A stretch of DNA of 64,000 bases from Megalonaias nervosa (GCA_016617855.1 JAECUM010003272.1:1-64000); one strand, 5' to 3'; shown: positions 31,605 through 45,479, counted from the first letter of the stretch. Notes: generated by a model from the letters alone, not told the origin. A program made the numbers and translations.

Positions 31605-33699
31605 ACTGTCTGAAACTGAAGAGCTGTGAATAGAAATTTCAATACATACGCGTGCCATATTTCAAAATTATATCTGGACAAGATTTTGAGGTTTGTTCTA
31701 AAAAGGAAAGTGTGGTTGAATGACGGATGGTTAGATAGATACAAATGTTCTACATACTGAAATTGACAAATTGCAGATACCAAACAAATACTGGGACAAC
31801 TACAACAAATTCCATTGAGATGTCTTGAATTGGAGCTTTACACAAGAAACCGTTATTTTTAGTAAAAGTGGCAATATTTATCAGTGGATCATCTTAAGAA
31901 ATTTTAAAGACCTTCATGCCAGAATGCTTGTTGTCAAATTGGTAAGACTGTTGCGCAGATTTCCATCATTTAAACAAACATGAAACACCTGCTTTTGAAT
32001 GGTTTTATTTTTTATTCTGGTAACAATGACCATATTGGGTAACGAATCTCTACCCAGTGAACAAATCTAAATGGTCCTGACCTCAGAACGACGACTGTAA
32101 GATCATGTACAAACTGAACAAGCTGTGAGAGGGCGACACACCACAGATGGTACACAACAGATGAAAGACTATTCCATAAACCCATTTGACCTTATGGTCA
32201 GATGAAAGACTATGCCAAATTTCAAAATTATATCTGAAATGGTTTCGGAGGTTTACTTTCAAAATGAAAGTATGGATGAATGATGGATGGCTATATAGAT
32301 GCAAATATTCTAAATACCGAAACTGATGAATTGCAGATAACCAAAGTTCTGTTAGGATGACTATTGCACACAAGAATCAAAAGTGTATATGAGGGATTGA
32401 TGGATAAACAGACGAATGAAATTTTTAAAAATATTGAACTTGACAATGGTGAATAGCAAAAGGCACACATGGATTACTTGTTTAACATGCATACCAAGTA
32501 GAAGTACCTTTATGTGATTTTTATTTCTGCCCTGGAAACAAAGTGGATAATGCATGGATGGATGGATGGATAGATAGCAAAATGGATGAAAACAACAAAT
32601 ACTGAAACTCTAGAATTGTGAATAGCCAAGTCATATTAAGACCACTAATCAAATATGAGTACCAAGATTTTGTATTTTAAACAGTTTGCTCCAAAAACGA
32701 AAATGTTTCCAGAAACACAGAATGAAAGTGTGGATAATGGATAGATGCATGGATGAATGAAAAGAATAATGGCCAAAAACATAAAAACACTTAAGTGAAA
32801 AATGGCAAATAGCAACAAGCACACCTGGAAACAGGTTCAATATATGTACCAAGTTTCCCAGTAATATCTTCAACAGTTTCAGAGTTATGCAAAACAAAAA
32901 TATTTAGACAGACATACAAAATAAAAGCTATACCCCCACATACAACCACCATCATTACATGCCTGAGATGATCTGTTGGCAAGAAAACCATTATGCTGAA
33001 TGGCAACTTGTGAAGTCCCTCTAGAACAGCCAAGTAACCTTCTCCAGGGTGAGAGCCGGGTAAGTGATTTTAAAGCCAAACCCTATGATGCAAACTGATC
33101 TATAAAACTAAGAAATGAGCCAGATCTGGCTTATTGCCGTATTTTGCAACCTCAGCTCTAGAACATGCCAATCTCAGAGTGCATAGTTCTTTAAATTGTT
33201 GTCTTCTAATAATGACCTTTCTTTTAAGAGAGTACATAAAAAATAAATCATGCAAATACATGAAACCCAATATCACTCACCTGACTTACAGTTAACAGTT
33301 GAGCAAATCATTAACCAGGCTTATGCACTATTATTAAAACAACCTATGCAAACTATATCCCAAACTTGTCATCATGTATATTTTATTGTACCATGATAAC
33401 ACTTTTTCCTTATTATCAAGGCATAATGAATCTGTATCCTCATAAGTCATCCAATATCTTGTGAAGCCATCCAAGATTTTGATCATTAATAAAACTGCAT
33501 TACAAACTTTTACAGAAAATGGATGAGAAATATTGTCCCTAGATCTAATAAGCTTGTTAAATCTGATTAACAGGCACAGATCATAATTGTATAGAATCTT
33601 TATCATATAAAATTGTTTAAAATGTTTTATTAGATTTACTAGAAAAGTAGTTAATAGTTGTCACATCATTAATATGCATTAGTTTCATTCATGTTCATA
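31605..33699. other. Degenerate interspersed repeats, no gene
   Basis: Related segments recur at about 31650-31800, 32080-32345 and 32640-32900 (for example TTTCAAAATTATATCTG, GGATGGATGGATAGATAG and ATGGTCCTGAC). A GGAT-type tetranucleotide run lies at 32553-32572. Frames here on the reverse strand share the same peptide pieces because the DNA repeats. Confidence 0.5.
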
Positions 33700-34870
33700 C
33701 TTAACAAAGATCTGGATGATTCTGGCCTATTTACCAAGTCTGACCAAATACAGTCTCTAAGTGGTATAAAAACACTCAATGCTAATAATAAAAGCATTAC
33801 GTATACTGATGAAATAAACTTATCAAGTTTGATTAAAATATGGTCAGAAATAGTCCCTAAAGTGTTGACAAGCTCAGTCCATCAAGCAAATCACTTCAAT
33901 GATATGCATGAACTTGCTCATGTTTACATTCATTCACATGCTTAATAATTTAAGCCTATTTACCAAGTTTGATCAGAGCCACAGTAACGGACTTGCATCC
34001 AAAAGGGTGTGGGTTCGAATCAACAACAGAGTCAGGTACCATGGTGTGTCCTTGGGCAAGGTACTTTATCACAACTGCCTTAGTACAAAATACCCTACTT
34101 GTGTTATTATGCTGCAAAGTACCAAACCAAACCAAAGTATGAACAAAATCAAATTAGAAATATATTCTCTAGTAAAGTAACAGACTCAGTCAATCACATG
34201 CAAAAAATCACCTCATTAACATGCATGTGCAGATCCCATTCATGATGAAATTCAAGTGAGATCTTGATCATACAAGCCAATATCTGAAGTTTTATCGAAA
34301 TCAAGTAAAACAAATCTGGCTTCCAGAGTTGTAACGAGCCCAGGCAATCAGATGAAACATGATTACATTAATATGTGTGGATCTTGTTTATTACTGAACC
34401 CATCCAGAGATATTTCACATCTGATCAAAACTGGACCAGAAATATGATTTCCTGGGTGGGAACAAGCAGTGTCAATCAGATGCAAGATCATCTTATTAAT
34501 ATGCATGCTTCTCACTCATTGTTGAGAACCTGTCCAAGATCTTGATATGTATGAGTATATTACAAGTTCAATCAACACTGAATCAAAAATGGTAGACAGT
34601 GTGGTAACAAGATCAACCAATCATATGCATGATTACCTCATTAGTATGCAAGACTCTCACTTATTAACAAAGTATAGAAAATATAAGCAATTATTCCAAG
34701 TTTATCAAAATCTGACAAGAAATATGGTTCTACCTCAGCCAATCAGACAAAGAGATCATCTCAATAATATGCATGGATCAGGTTCATTATCTGAAATTTT
34801 TAAGGCTCAAGTCCACATTCCAAGTATGATCACAAACAGATCAGAAATATGGACTCCATAATGGTACATG
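33700..34870. repeat. Degenerate satellite-like array, about 125-150 bp period
   Basis: About seven diverged units share TTAATATGCATG, then a variable CTCACTCATT, then CCAAGATCTTGATGATAT, TTCCAAGTTTGATCAAAA and CAGAAATATGG. The same units recur at 47100-47560 and 51780-51992, and at 52496-52590. A SINE-like segment interrupts it at 33985-34140. Confidence 0.75.
33985..34140 (+). mobile_element. Second SINE type with B-box-like motif
   Basis: It contains GGGTTCGAATCAACAACAGA (B-box-like) followed by GGTGTGTCCTTGGGCAAGGT and ACTTTATCAC, the conserved central-domain type seen in many aquatic animal SINEs. The tail is CCAAACCAAACCAAAG. It lies inside the degenerate array. Confidence 0.6.
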
Positions 34871-35185
34871 TGGAAAACACAACAGTAGAACCAAAATATC
34901 AGCTGACTGTGCCTTATGACCAATGATGAAATAAGATACATCTTATTTGGAAACAAACACTGCCAGTAAGAGAAGCAATATTTTTGTATTTCTGCTAATA
35001 ATTGTCACAACAACTGCAAACGTACTTTATTTCCTTTACGACTGTTATGAAACATCCATACATGTGACAAGATCAACTTTTAAAAAATTTGATTTATGCT
35101 CATACGCAACATAACTGCTAAAGAAAAGAACTGAATAGACTGATTATGTTATGAAGTCTTTCTTTACAAATTTCCAATATAAATA

Positions 35186-35393
35186 CCATATATTCTCATT
35201 TATCAAAAAAAGTCTAACTGTGAACTGCACAAACCCAGATTTGCTATTGCATCATGATCTGGGTCTATGCAGTTTGTTAGGAATAATCAGCAGAACAAAC
35301 AGACTATATCCTGACTTGCTGATACATTATGCAACAGCAGATCAGGTCTAAACTGTTTACAATTAAACTGGAGTTGTAAGTGAGTATATATGG
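35186..35393. mobile_element. Long-TIR MITE family 1, copy 1
   Basis: The ends CCATATATTCTCATTTATCA and TAAGTGAGTATATATGG are inverted. The inside holds the family landmarks GATCTGGGTCTATGCAGTTT and GTTAGGAATAATCAGCAGAA. About 208 bp. Other copies lie at 41048, 48022, 53086 and 58481. Confidence 0.85.
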
Positions 35394-36214
35394 TAATAAA
35401 ATAGTTTTAATATTTATACAAGGACAAAGTATAAATTACAGATGGTCTCTGTTTAGGTCGAACCCTCCTTTTGTTTTGTGAGAATTAAAAAAGTTTAACA
35501 CTGCTCTTATTCTAAAATACTTGGACAGTGACTTTACTCTTGGCTGTGGAAGGATGGATGGAAGTATGGATGTATGGCCAACAGCCAGATTTAGCTTCCA
35601 CCAAGGTGAGCTCGACAACAATAAAATTTTTACTTTTGAAAAAAACTTGTAGATTCTATGAGGATTTTATAACACAATTAAAAGTTATCACAAAGTCTTA
35701 AGAATGTTAGAATTTATAATCATGCTTTGATATGATGCGTAATGTATGATCCAAGAGTATGACACTGACAGTATTTACAACTACCACCTTTGTGGTACTA
35801 AACAATAATTAGAACAATATTTTCGATATATTTATGTACAAATAATAAAGACATCTACATCTTTGTCACGTAAGAAAGGCTGTCAATACAAAGGAGATAA
35901 AAAATTTTACACACACATACATGCTTTTGACCACATAAACATGTGTAGCACTGCAAGCTTCACTGCATCATTTTCACTTCTTATGTCCTGCTACGTTTAT
36001 AATGTGCAAGTATGCCGTATTATTATATTTCCTTTCAAACTGAAAACCAGAAAGGAGATAGGTCTGCATGTCAATCCCATGATCAAAGAATTACTCTTAA
36101 ATGTGTGACCTTGACCAGAAGATTGAATGGCTAAGCATGCATGTTGTAGAATTTATTGTTTTAGCATCAACATGAATGGTCTAAAGTATTAAGAAAATCC
36201 ATCCTTTGGTTTAG
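35394..36214. other. Intergenic, no supported gene
   Basis: Mostly unique-looking AT-rich sequence. An 81-codon forward frame at 35863-36108 has no supporting motif. Confidence 0.4.
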
Positions 36215-36465
36215 GTTTGTTTTGGATGCCATTTATCAGCACACGACAGGCTATAGATGGCAGCCAGTATATTTGGTGCAGGAAGAACCCAGGAAAACCC
36301 TTGGAAGAACTACTAACCCACAGAAAGCTACTGAGCTACTATCAAGCTTTTTCACATGCCTACATTGTAGACTCAATCCCACATGGACAGAGGCAAGATG
36401 TCACTGGTCTCTGATGATGCGTGCCTTCGTCCATTTGGCCACCCGAGTCACATTTGGTTCAGGAA
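36215..36465 (-). mobile_element. tRNA-derived SINE, diverged copy
   Basis: It shares the body and tail of the copy at 28264-28488 (ATGCCATTTATCAGCACACG, CAGCCAGTAT, GGTGCAGGAAGAACCC) and ends at the head side with CATTTGGCCACCCGAGT. The tRNA-like boxes are eroded. Confidence 0.7.
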
Positions 36466-37400
36466 ATATAACCAAATGAAATACTTTTAACCAGAACAAT
36501 AATTCAAAGTATCACCACTACCTTAATTTCAACCTCAAAGGGGTCAGTGTGTATTTCAACAACTGAATTGTGTTAGCTTCATAATGATTCATCCAAATAT
36601 GAAGAAAATACGTCATAAGGTTTAGAAATACAACAAATGAAAAGCTTCAACCAAAATCTTTACACAAAATTTTCAATGAATGTGACCTTGAATCCAAACT
36701 CGAAGAAGAAAGCAAACGTATCACTGAATAAAGTATCATGACTTCATAATGATTCATTTGGATTATGAAGAAAATCCATCAAGGAGTTTAGGAAATAAAA
36801 TCAAATTAAAAATCCACAACCTTAAATGTGTCATTGAATAAGTCTTTTAGTTTCATAATGCCAACTTAAATGAGAATCTATCTAGGGGTTTAGGATACAT
36901 CTGTAAATGAAAATAAACTTTAACCAAAACCACCTCAACACAGATATTCTCAGATTCTGACGCTGAATCAAAATGCAGAGAGGCAAGCGAGCCTGTTGCC
37001 AAAAGAAGCTAATGATTATCTGGAGTTTGAAGAAAATCCTAAGGGGTTCAGGACATAAAACAAAATGAAAAAGATAACCAAAACCTTAAAGCAGACATGT
37101 CAAAGAAAAATGAATCTTAGTATCATAATACCAATTATGATGCGAGTCCCTCAAAAGGTTTAGGAAATATCTGCAAATGAAAAAACTTAAACCAAAACCT
37201 CAATGTAAATCTTCGATGTCTAGGACCCCGATTTTGAGGCAAAAGTCCTAGAGTGAATTTTCTTCACTTCATAATTATTCATACCAAGTATGACAAGAAT
37301 CAACGTGTCTCGGAAATGTAAGCAGATGAAAAACTTGAAACGAAACCTTAATCAACTGTTATGACACAGCTGGAAGTGGATAAATGGCTGCAATGTTAAT
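36466..37400. repeat. Degenerate tandem repeat, about 150-170 bp period
   Basis: Five or so diverged units share AGTTTAGGAAATAAAACAAA, then AACCAAAACCTTAA and TTCATAATGATTCATTTG with ATGAAGAAAATCCAT. A short exact repeat of about 35 bp (GATTGAAGAACATATTTTAG) follows at 37514-37600, just outside. Confidence 0.6.
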
Positions 37401-38285
37401 CTGTGAACTGATGAAGGCTCAATAAAAACAAACAACTCTTCTGACTTTGTTTGACTGGCATTATTTGATCTTGACTGCAAATTAAATCAAAACCTTCTTG
37501 TAAAAGGACTCTATGATTGAAGAACATATTTTAGTTCACTTAGCACTGTGAAATAGGAACATGATTGAAGAACATATTTTAGTTTCACTTAGCATTGTGA
37601 AATAGGAACGTAATTTGGGACTGTTTGTCATTTATTCTGAAGATAAATCAATACATCCTGAAATTCTATAAATCTAAGATGATCAAACATCTCTAACTAG
37701 AACTAAGACAGACCTTAGATAGCAAGTTCACTGGTAAAAAAAAAAAAGAAAAATCCATGTAATCTTGTCAATTCAAATACTGAATATATGCGATGCCTTG
37801 TTTGAAATACATGTGTAAGTCTATTGGGTGGGGGGTGCTTTCCTTTTAAAGCATGCACCATTTTTAATGGAGAAAAAAAAAAGCAAGATGCAAGATCACC
37901 CCTCTTAAATGTGGCATAATGTTTAGTCACCGATTTGGAAGAGAATTTGTGAGAAACCTTTACTACTGTTTTTAAGCAAAGAGATAACTCTTCCTCCTGT
38001 AACCTCTAAACATCTGCGTGTGAACTATCCATTCACTGTAAATTAACACATATTCAGACCTTTCACATTAAATGTTCTTTACTGTCCATCAAGGTGGTTG
38101 CACATAACATGTTTTGTTCAATTAGTTTGTCTCCTGGTTGTGTAATGGTTCGATTAAACAATTTCACTAAATATCAGGCATATAGATGGTGGGAGAGAAA
38201 AAAAATTATGTAAAGGTCAGGGGCCCAGAAAGTCCCCTTGTGAATCCAGTGTAGTACCCTGGTAGGGGTCCAGCCCCCAAGCAAA
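37401..38285. other. Intergenic, nothing recognised
   Basis: AT-rich, with poly-A tracts at about 37738-37750 and 37872-37882. It contains the 35-bp duplication at 37514-37600 and no coding evidence. Confidence 0.4.
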
Positions 38286-38900
38286 AATGGCTGCTATGAT
38301 CAGCAGAGATAAGCAAAGGTCCCATTATGGGACTGATGCTCTACTGGCGAAAAGAATTTCCATTCATGCAATACATGACCGTTTCTTCTTTTTAACTGCC
38401 TAGTGCTGAAACCATCTTTGAAATTTATCAGCAATACAAAGAGTTTCAAAGCAGATGCTCTGGCAGCCATACTGGATGAGAGACTGGCACCATTTTCTTT
38501 TACAAACAACTAGATATCATTCAAAGTCTTTTGGTGAAAATCCAATGCGAATATTATCATAGATTCATTAGCAATAACAATATTTTTGTTGGTTATGGTG
38601 GCCATACTGATGTCAGATCAGCACCCTTTTCATTTAGGACCAACAGAAGCAGTCTTCTGGCAAAAAAATCCAAGTGATACGAGTTTCTGTACAAGAGAAT
38701 TAATTACAAAATTTTAAAGATGGCTGTGTGTGTGGCCACACTGGATGTCAGATCAGCACCATTTTCCTTTCAGACCAACTAGATCTCAGATTTTTGTGTG
38801 AAAACATCAGACTAATATGACCATCTGTTGAGGAGTAGTAGTAGTAGTAGTTGTAGTAGTGGATGTCAGAGCAGCACCATTTTCATTTACCTTTTCTCCA
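38286..38900. repeat. Interspersed repeat module 'ATGGCCGCCAT/CAGATCAGCACC', array 1
   Basis: Four or so degenerate units of about 150 bp carry AAGATGGCTG, GGCCACACTGGATGTCAGAT, CAGCACCATTTTCATTTA and GACCAACTAGATATCA. The same module is arrayed at 62630-63320. A TAG triplet run lies at about 38832-38860. Confidence 0.75.
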
Positions 38901-40028
38901 AGTAGTATAGGAGGAGCCGATATATATGTGCTAACAGATGGACAATTTACAACTTCTTCAAAATGAGAAAATGGGACCTGAGAAGACTGTGATAAAACTT
39001 TTATAATGTATAACATAAAGTTACAATATTTATTCTTTTAAAACAGTTATGGTTACATACATAATGGATTAACAGTACCTATATTTGTTTTTACCACTTC
39101 CTTTTCGCAAAGTACTCAGCAATATGGACTCCAGCGATGGGGAAACAAGTAAAACATGTGCATTAAGTACCAATAAAACGTCTGAATGTAAGGTTGCTTC
39201 ATTACAAAATAACATATTTGGATAAGTGAACTGTTTAATATAGACTAATCAGTTCATTTATGACATTGGTTTCTACAATAATACAACAATCAGGAAAATG
39301 ATTCCAATATAGCTAATTGTTCACACAATTTTAATCTTTAACATTATGCTGTTTTTTGTCATCAAGTGTATACTTATTAGTTGAAGCACCATTTGATACA
39401 CAATAAAGCATAATTAAGTTTACAATGTACATAGTACATATAAACTAATTAATTTTAATTAAAATCTAAAAGCATTACTTTCATACACATACCTGTCTAC
39501 AACATATCTGCAGTTACCAACATATAGTCAGATCAGATGAGCAAAAATAAACAATCACATATTTTTCACATGTAGCCATTATATACACATGCATGTCCAC
39601 ATATATTCCATAATAGAATTAATTTGCACTTTATTTTTCAAGTTATGTGCATAAAAAACATAAGATCTATAAATATATCAAACACGATATTTGCACAAAG
39701 TACATTCAGTATACAAACTGTACAATATCTTCTGAAGAAAACACATGAATCAGGACTAGAATAAATATATCTTTAAACTTTCTATTTTAAGAGATGGAAG
39801 CTATTACGTACCCTTCCTCCAAAGTATTAAAAATTATTAAAGCCAACAGAAGATCCCCACCCACAGAATTGACTGTAGCTGTTACAAATGTAAAATGAAT
39901 ACAATTTTACCTCAAATGACCTTGACCTGTACAGATTTGACCTGACATCAATATGCATAAAGTCAAAATCTTAACTCCAGTTACCTTGAGTCTGAATTTC
40001 TTACCCTCCATGAAAAGGAAATCTCTCC

Positions 40029-40030
<2 letters not shown>
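38901..40030. other. Intergenic, nothing recognised
   Basis: Very AT-rich. No frames with support and no clear repeat boundaries. Confidence 0.4.

Positions 40031-40060
<30 letters not shown>
40031..40060. repeat. (GT)15 microsatellite
   Basis: A pure GT run of 30 bp. Confidence 0.97.
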
Positions 40061-40063
<3 letters not shown>

Positions 40064-40660
40064 GAAAGAGACGGAATCCATGGAATGTGATGTCTCACCT
40101 GCTCCACTGTGGCATCATCCAAAAACCTTTCAAAGTCATAAAGCAAGAAAAGCAGGTCACTGTGGTGATTAATATCCTTAATATAAATACACCCATCAAA
40201 TTTCATAACTGCACATGTGAAAAATTACTGTAACTGGTCAAGTATGAAAAAGGCATTGATCTAAATTTGCCTGTGATGAATAAAAACCCTTCAAGGTGAA
40301 CACAGCCTTCAAGTTTTCTACATGCTGTATATATGCAACAGTGTCTTAGGAAATTACCTGAAAGCTAACACTTAACATAATCACTGCAGCATGAAAGCAG
40401 GCCACTCTGACCTACTTATTTCCATGGTGAGTAGAGTACCCTCCAAGACATATACACCAATCATGATACAAGAGTGTTGAAGAAATGAAACAAAAAATCC
40501 TGTTCTAAACATAATAGCTTTAGAATTAAAAGAAGGTCACTATGACCTACTTAAGACCACTGAGTGGTATCCTCCAAGATAAATACACCCATCAAATTTC
40601 ATTACTGGATATATAACAGTGTCAGAAAAACTGAGCAAAATGCAAAATGTTTCTACAATG
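40061..40660. repeat. Degenerate tandem repeat near 40.1-40.65 kb
   Basis: Three units share AAGCAGGTCACT(G/A)TG with ACCTACTT, then TACACCCATCAAATTTCAT and AACAGTGTC. The spacing is irregular, about 170-230 bp. Confidence 0.6.
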
Positions 40661-41047
40661 ACAACTATGACAATGCTTTCAGAATGCATTTAGTACTGAA
40701 TTACACCATGGAGTTGCAGAACTTTGCAGGTTACACAAAGTGTGAACAAACAGATAGACAGACAGATGGAAAATGTGATTAATAGGTTTCGTACATCTCG
40801 ATGCAGAACCCTGAAAAAAAATTTTGACAAGAGAATCCATCTCTTTGGGAACAATGATAAATGTACAAAAATCTGTCTTAACAACCATAACACAAGACAA
40901 AAAAATAAACAAAAAAATATGAAAAAAAATATGTCCAAAACCTGCTGCCTTTGTGTCATATATAGTTTTGGAAAGCCTAATATTATAACATTATGTGCAC
41001 ATATAAACACTGAATAAAATAGGAAACATAATTGTTCTTCTATCTTG

Positions 41048-41256
41048 CAATATTTGTTTACAAGCAGAGTCCATCTGCAAACATGACTTTGATCTGCCAT
41101 TGCATAATGCCCTGGCAGATCAGGGTCTATGTTGGCTGTTCTACTGATTACTCTTAACAAATTGCACAAACCCAGATCTGTGGGCCCTTTATGTAATGGC
41201 ATATATGGGTCTGTGCTGTTTGCAGTTAGGCTCAACTTAAAAGACAGTATATATAG
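41048..41256. mobile_element. Long-TIR MITE family 1, copy 2
   Basis: The left end TATTTGTTTACAAGCAGAGT with CCATCTGCAAA is inverted relative to TTTGCAGTTAGGCTCAACTT at the right. It has an internal GATCTGCCATTGCATAATGC. It generates the long reverse-strand frame at 40690-41295, which is not a gene. Confidence 0.85.
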
Positions 41257-43150
41257 TAATAATAATCCTGTACAGTCAACAACACATCTGCTCATTTAGA
41301 AGAACCCCAAGGGCATGCAAGTTGGTTTCACTAATAAGTGCAGAAAAACCAAATTTATTCAACTGTATATTAGATTTGAGTGTTTCTGGTAAATTCAGAT
41401 CATCCTAGTTCAATGATACCCTATAATGCAAAGTCATCTTTCTTAGCATTTGACCCATGATAGAATATATTAAGATGTACCCTTACCAGCATCCAGCATA
41501 ATACAAACAATATTAGAACCACACCATAATACAAACAGCATTAGAACAACACCATAATATAACAGCATCAGAACACCAGAAAAGTTGTTGCTCATACTGA
41601 TCTTATATTTTGTGGTAAATAATAATTACAGTGCAATTTTGTATTAAGCCAGTAAACAGATCTATTTCTGTGTGGAAAAGAAAGCATCTGAATTATTTTT
41701 ATAAATTTGAAGTTTACACTAATAGTAGAGTTTTACTTGCTTTTTCAAATCAGAGCAATTTTACATCTGTGCCAATTCCTTTCGAGACCAATTTTTTAGT
41801 ATTCATGTTTCACTATACATCCCTTGAAGTACTGCACAATTGACACCTATGAAAATAATTTCTAGTTTCTAATTCACTGGTGTTAATATAGACCTTCTGG
41901 TATATATGACATGTGCAATATTTTGTTAAAGCTTTAGAAAATGAGTACTTATTATTCATGATTGTGACTGTTACCAATCAGTTTAGATGCAATAAATTGC
42001 CTTTTATTACCGTTGTGTCCAGCCTGCTGCCTGTGGGCCGCATGCAGCCCAGTCCTTCACAATGCCATGTAGGCAGTCCTTTTGAAAATATGCATTTTAA
42101 TTAATATGCAACATTAGTGAGAGAGACCTATTCTTGCTCATGCGGCTTGTGACCTATAGCATTTTATTTGTCTTGGAAACTCCTATTTGTGTGTTGCTGT
42201 TTACCTGTCAGAAAAATAATATCGAGTCAGTTTTGCCATTATTTTAGAATGCAAACAAACAATATACAGCCAAGATTTCATACCAATTTAAAAAGAAGTG
42301 TACTGTACTATATTACTGTACTATCATCAAAACTTAATTGCAACAATGATTACTTCTTTAAAGTCCTCTGCCGAGAAAATAATTCCATCACATATAAAGA
42401 CATGACAAGTGAAAACATGTATAGACAAGTTTGTAAACACTGATTTTCAGCATGGAATCCTATTTTTAAAAGATGAGCCAACTATAGCACAAAAGTTAAA
42501 CTTTATTAAACTTTTACTTTTAGCTACGATATCCTTTAAAAAGTATTAACCAGAAATAACATTCATGATACAAGGCAACTTTCAACCGATACAAGTACAA
42601 TAGCTCCATCAAATTTTGATTTTGAAAAAATTTTAAAAACTAATCCCGATAAATAAGTCACAGAATAAATTTGGTTTTAATCCAATCAGATTTTTGAAGT
42701 CATCTTCAAAATATTTTAATCAAAAACTACATTTATAATGCATGACACAGATAACAATGTATGCTCCCTCCACGAAATGTTGCAGAAATATACAATGTTA
42801 TCAATGCAGCGAGAAAAAGTCATCACAAACTGACATTTTTAAAAAATGTAAATGAGAGATAGGCAAAGTAAAAGATTCCATAGTCTCATTTAAAGCAGGA
42901 ATATAAAATCTAGTAATAACTCCCATCTGCCTAAGGCATTTTACAAACAAAAAAGGAAAAAAGGTTCTATGAACCTATGTGAAACAAAACGTGCTACTAA
43001 ACTAGTTAAGTGGATGTCCAAGGCTGATACCAATTATGGTGTGAAGAAATAAGACATGTGAGAAAGCAAATGTAAAACCAATATGATCCAATGGCAAAAG
43101 ACATGGTCTGAACAGATCACAGTATGACAGTTATCCACAATATCAATGTA
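41257..43150 (-). other. INO80D 3' flank and probable 3' UTR
   Basis: No further coding exon is seen after the INO80D stop at 43151. A reverse-strand AATAAA (forward TTTATT at 42502-42507) about 650 bp past the stop is a possible polyadenylation signal. The rest is AT-rich and without a supported gene. Confidence 0.4.
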
Positions 43151-44427
43151 TCAAGATTTATTTCCCTGACTGGATGTGAATATAGGTGCAGTTGTGTACA
43201 CTGGCAGGCCTTGCAAATTTTCAAATCCTGTAAGTGCAGACTGTGATACTTGTACATTTCCCATTGGACTGGTAACCGGAAACTGACTAATTTGAGGTGG
43301 ATCCAGTTGCTTCAGATCTGTTGGATTAATGTTCTGAGCTGTCATGGTGAACCTAACACCAGCTGGGGTTGATTGAGTCTGAAGAAAAGACACTGGGAAT
43401 CCATTGGGGAAATTCAGTGGGATGTCTGGTCGAGGTGCCCATCCTACATGACTAGTTGGTAGTAAACCAGAGGTCCCCACGGACACAACTGATGACTGTC
43501 CCTTATTGTTTTGAGTCAGACGAATTTGTTGCTGCTGCTGTTGTTGTGACAACCGTTGCTGTGTCGACTGCAGGGGAATTTGTGACTGGGGTTGTGGTGG
43601 CCTAGGATGTTGGTTGGTCAACTGAGACAACTGCTGTTGACTTAACTGCAAGTGCTGAGATAATTGCTGAATAATCTGTTGCTGTGTCAACTGAAGGGTG
43701 TCATGGTAACCAGATGTATTGAGACTCTGACTGGTTGTAGCTAAGCTTGAAAGTGAAGAATTCAGGGATGACTTATTATACAAATTCCTTGGACCCCCAA
43801 AGGGCTGCACTAAATGTGAATGGTCCAAATGAATATTCCCTACTTGTGGTGGCAATCCAACATTTCTACTGACCGATGGCTGATTATGATTTGTGCTCAA
43901 AGATGTCAATGTCTGACCTTGAATGACTGAATGCTGGCCTTGAGAAAGCACTCGCTGCTGGGACTGTCCTTGAACTTCACCCTGACCCAAGTGAGCTTGA
44001 GGTATACGACCCTGAAGTACTGATGGAGAGGAGATGAGATGGGACTGAGAGAAGTTCATATTTGGAGATTGGTTAATGTAACCACTTTGAATATATGAGA
44101 GAGCCGATGTTGCTTGTGATACCAACCCAATCTCTGATGTTGATAAACTTCTGGCTATTGCTCGAATGCTCTCCTGGGCATCTATACTGCTGGACTGTTG
44201 TTCATTAAGGTTTGAATCTGGATGGATACCCTGACTCAATATCTCCTCTGCAATCTGTTTGGTGAGTTCATCAGCTTCTTCCAGAATGGGAGGAAGGTTA
44301 GAATTTGAGTTCATCGGGAAATTTTCTAATGAGTCCTTGACACGTTTGATCTCATTTGAAGCCATAAGCAATGACTTCTCCAACTCCTCAACTTCTTCCT
44401 TTGTTGGTTCAAAGTCTCCATTTTTAC
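43151..44427 (-). CDS. INO80D: INO80D last coding exon (Gln-rich C-terminus)
   Basis: This is the final coding exon of INO80 complex subunit D, a nuclear subunit of the INO80 ATP-dependent chromatin remodeller. The acceptor TTGCAG ends at 44428 (reverse strand). The first two bases complete a glycine codon with the upstream exon, giving KNGDFEPTKEEVEELEKSLL, which matches the conserved acidic helix of INO80D (KNGD, then a TxEEAEELE pattern). A long low-complexity region rich in Gln, Ser, Leu and Pro follows, with a run of seven Gln near 43530-43550. The stop is TGA at 43151-43153. The poor conservation and polar composition of this tail fit the disordered C-terminus of the family. I see no internal stop or shift over 424 codons. 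Confidence 0.88.
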
Positions 44428-45479
44428 CTGCAAGTTTACAGAATGGTATATTAACTACAGATTACATATAACAATGAAGTCTGAAAACAAGCAATTAAGA
44501 ACAGTACCATGAACAGCAAATTATATGTTCACCCCCATATTTAACAGTCCTCTTTGTACGAACTTGACAGACTTGGGAGATTACTGACCAATAGGTCTCA
44601 ATGACCTCAACCTATAGTCACGGCAGACCTGCCAACCCTGACGAGTCTGTCTCAGTAAGGCAGTTGATTTATCTCCGTACGATTGACCAGTTTTCAGTAA
44701 TGTGTAACAAAATACCAGTAACTGCTATTGTAAAGCTGGAAAAAGTAAATAAAAGTTCGACGCAGCGACGATAAACATCATGTTCAACTGAAAAGTTTGT
44801 AAAATACTTGTAGACTTTATTTACCATTAGTACAGTTGCACAAACTTTAGTTCCAAACATTATGCAACTCAATGGCTTGTTGCTATCTCTCAACTTGACG
44901 TAATTCTTGGAAATTCTTTTTCCATTTCACATGACGACGGCAATCATATCTCCTGCCACGAGACAGACTCAAACTGGCATGTGATGTCCAATAAATGTAA
45001 TTGTGTCCTTTCCAGCTTTTATTCACAAGAATCTGAATACTCCTTCTTATTCTTCTGTGTTGATTATTAACACTTTTTTTTAGAAGCTTATTTTCTCTTT
45101 TGACTTAAACATGCATCGCTTTCTGGACGCCATTTTTAAAAAAATACTATAATCAACAGTTTGATCATGCAGACGCTTCGCATGAACAAATAGGTGCAGT
45201 TTAAAGCGTCTGGGGTGCTGTTGTAAAGTTAGTCTGGTTCCCTAAGTTCACTAAATCTAATATGAAACCTGGATCCATATCAAACACGGGTGAACCAATT
45301 ATCCGGATTTTTTGGCAACGATCATTTTCCCATAGTTTTTGCTTGTATGCTGTTAAGTCCGTATTTTACGGGAAATTTTCTTAAGACTTACGGCAAAATC
45401 GTAAGAGTTGGCAGGTCTGTCATGGTATGCAGTCTTGAACTAAACTTAATGTACAGAAATCAGCATTTTCACGATAGAT

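Noticed and set aside
40690..41295. Reverse-strand frame of 201 codons with hydrophobic stretches
   Set aside because: Its centre is MITE copy 2. The same peptide pieces (for example DPDLP.HYA..D) recur in frames at 47969-48256 and 58349-58675 because those are copies of the same MITE.
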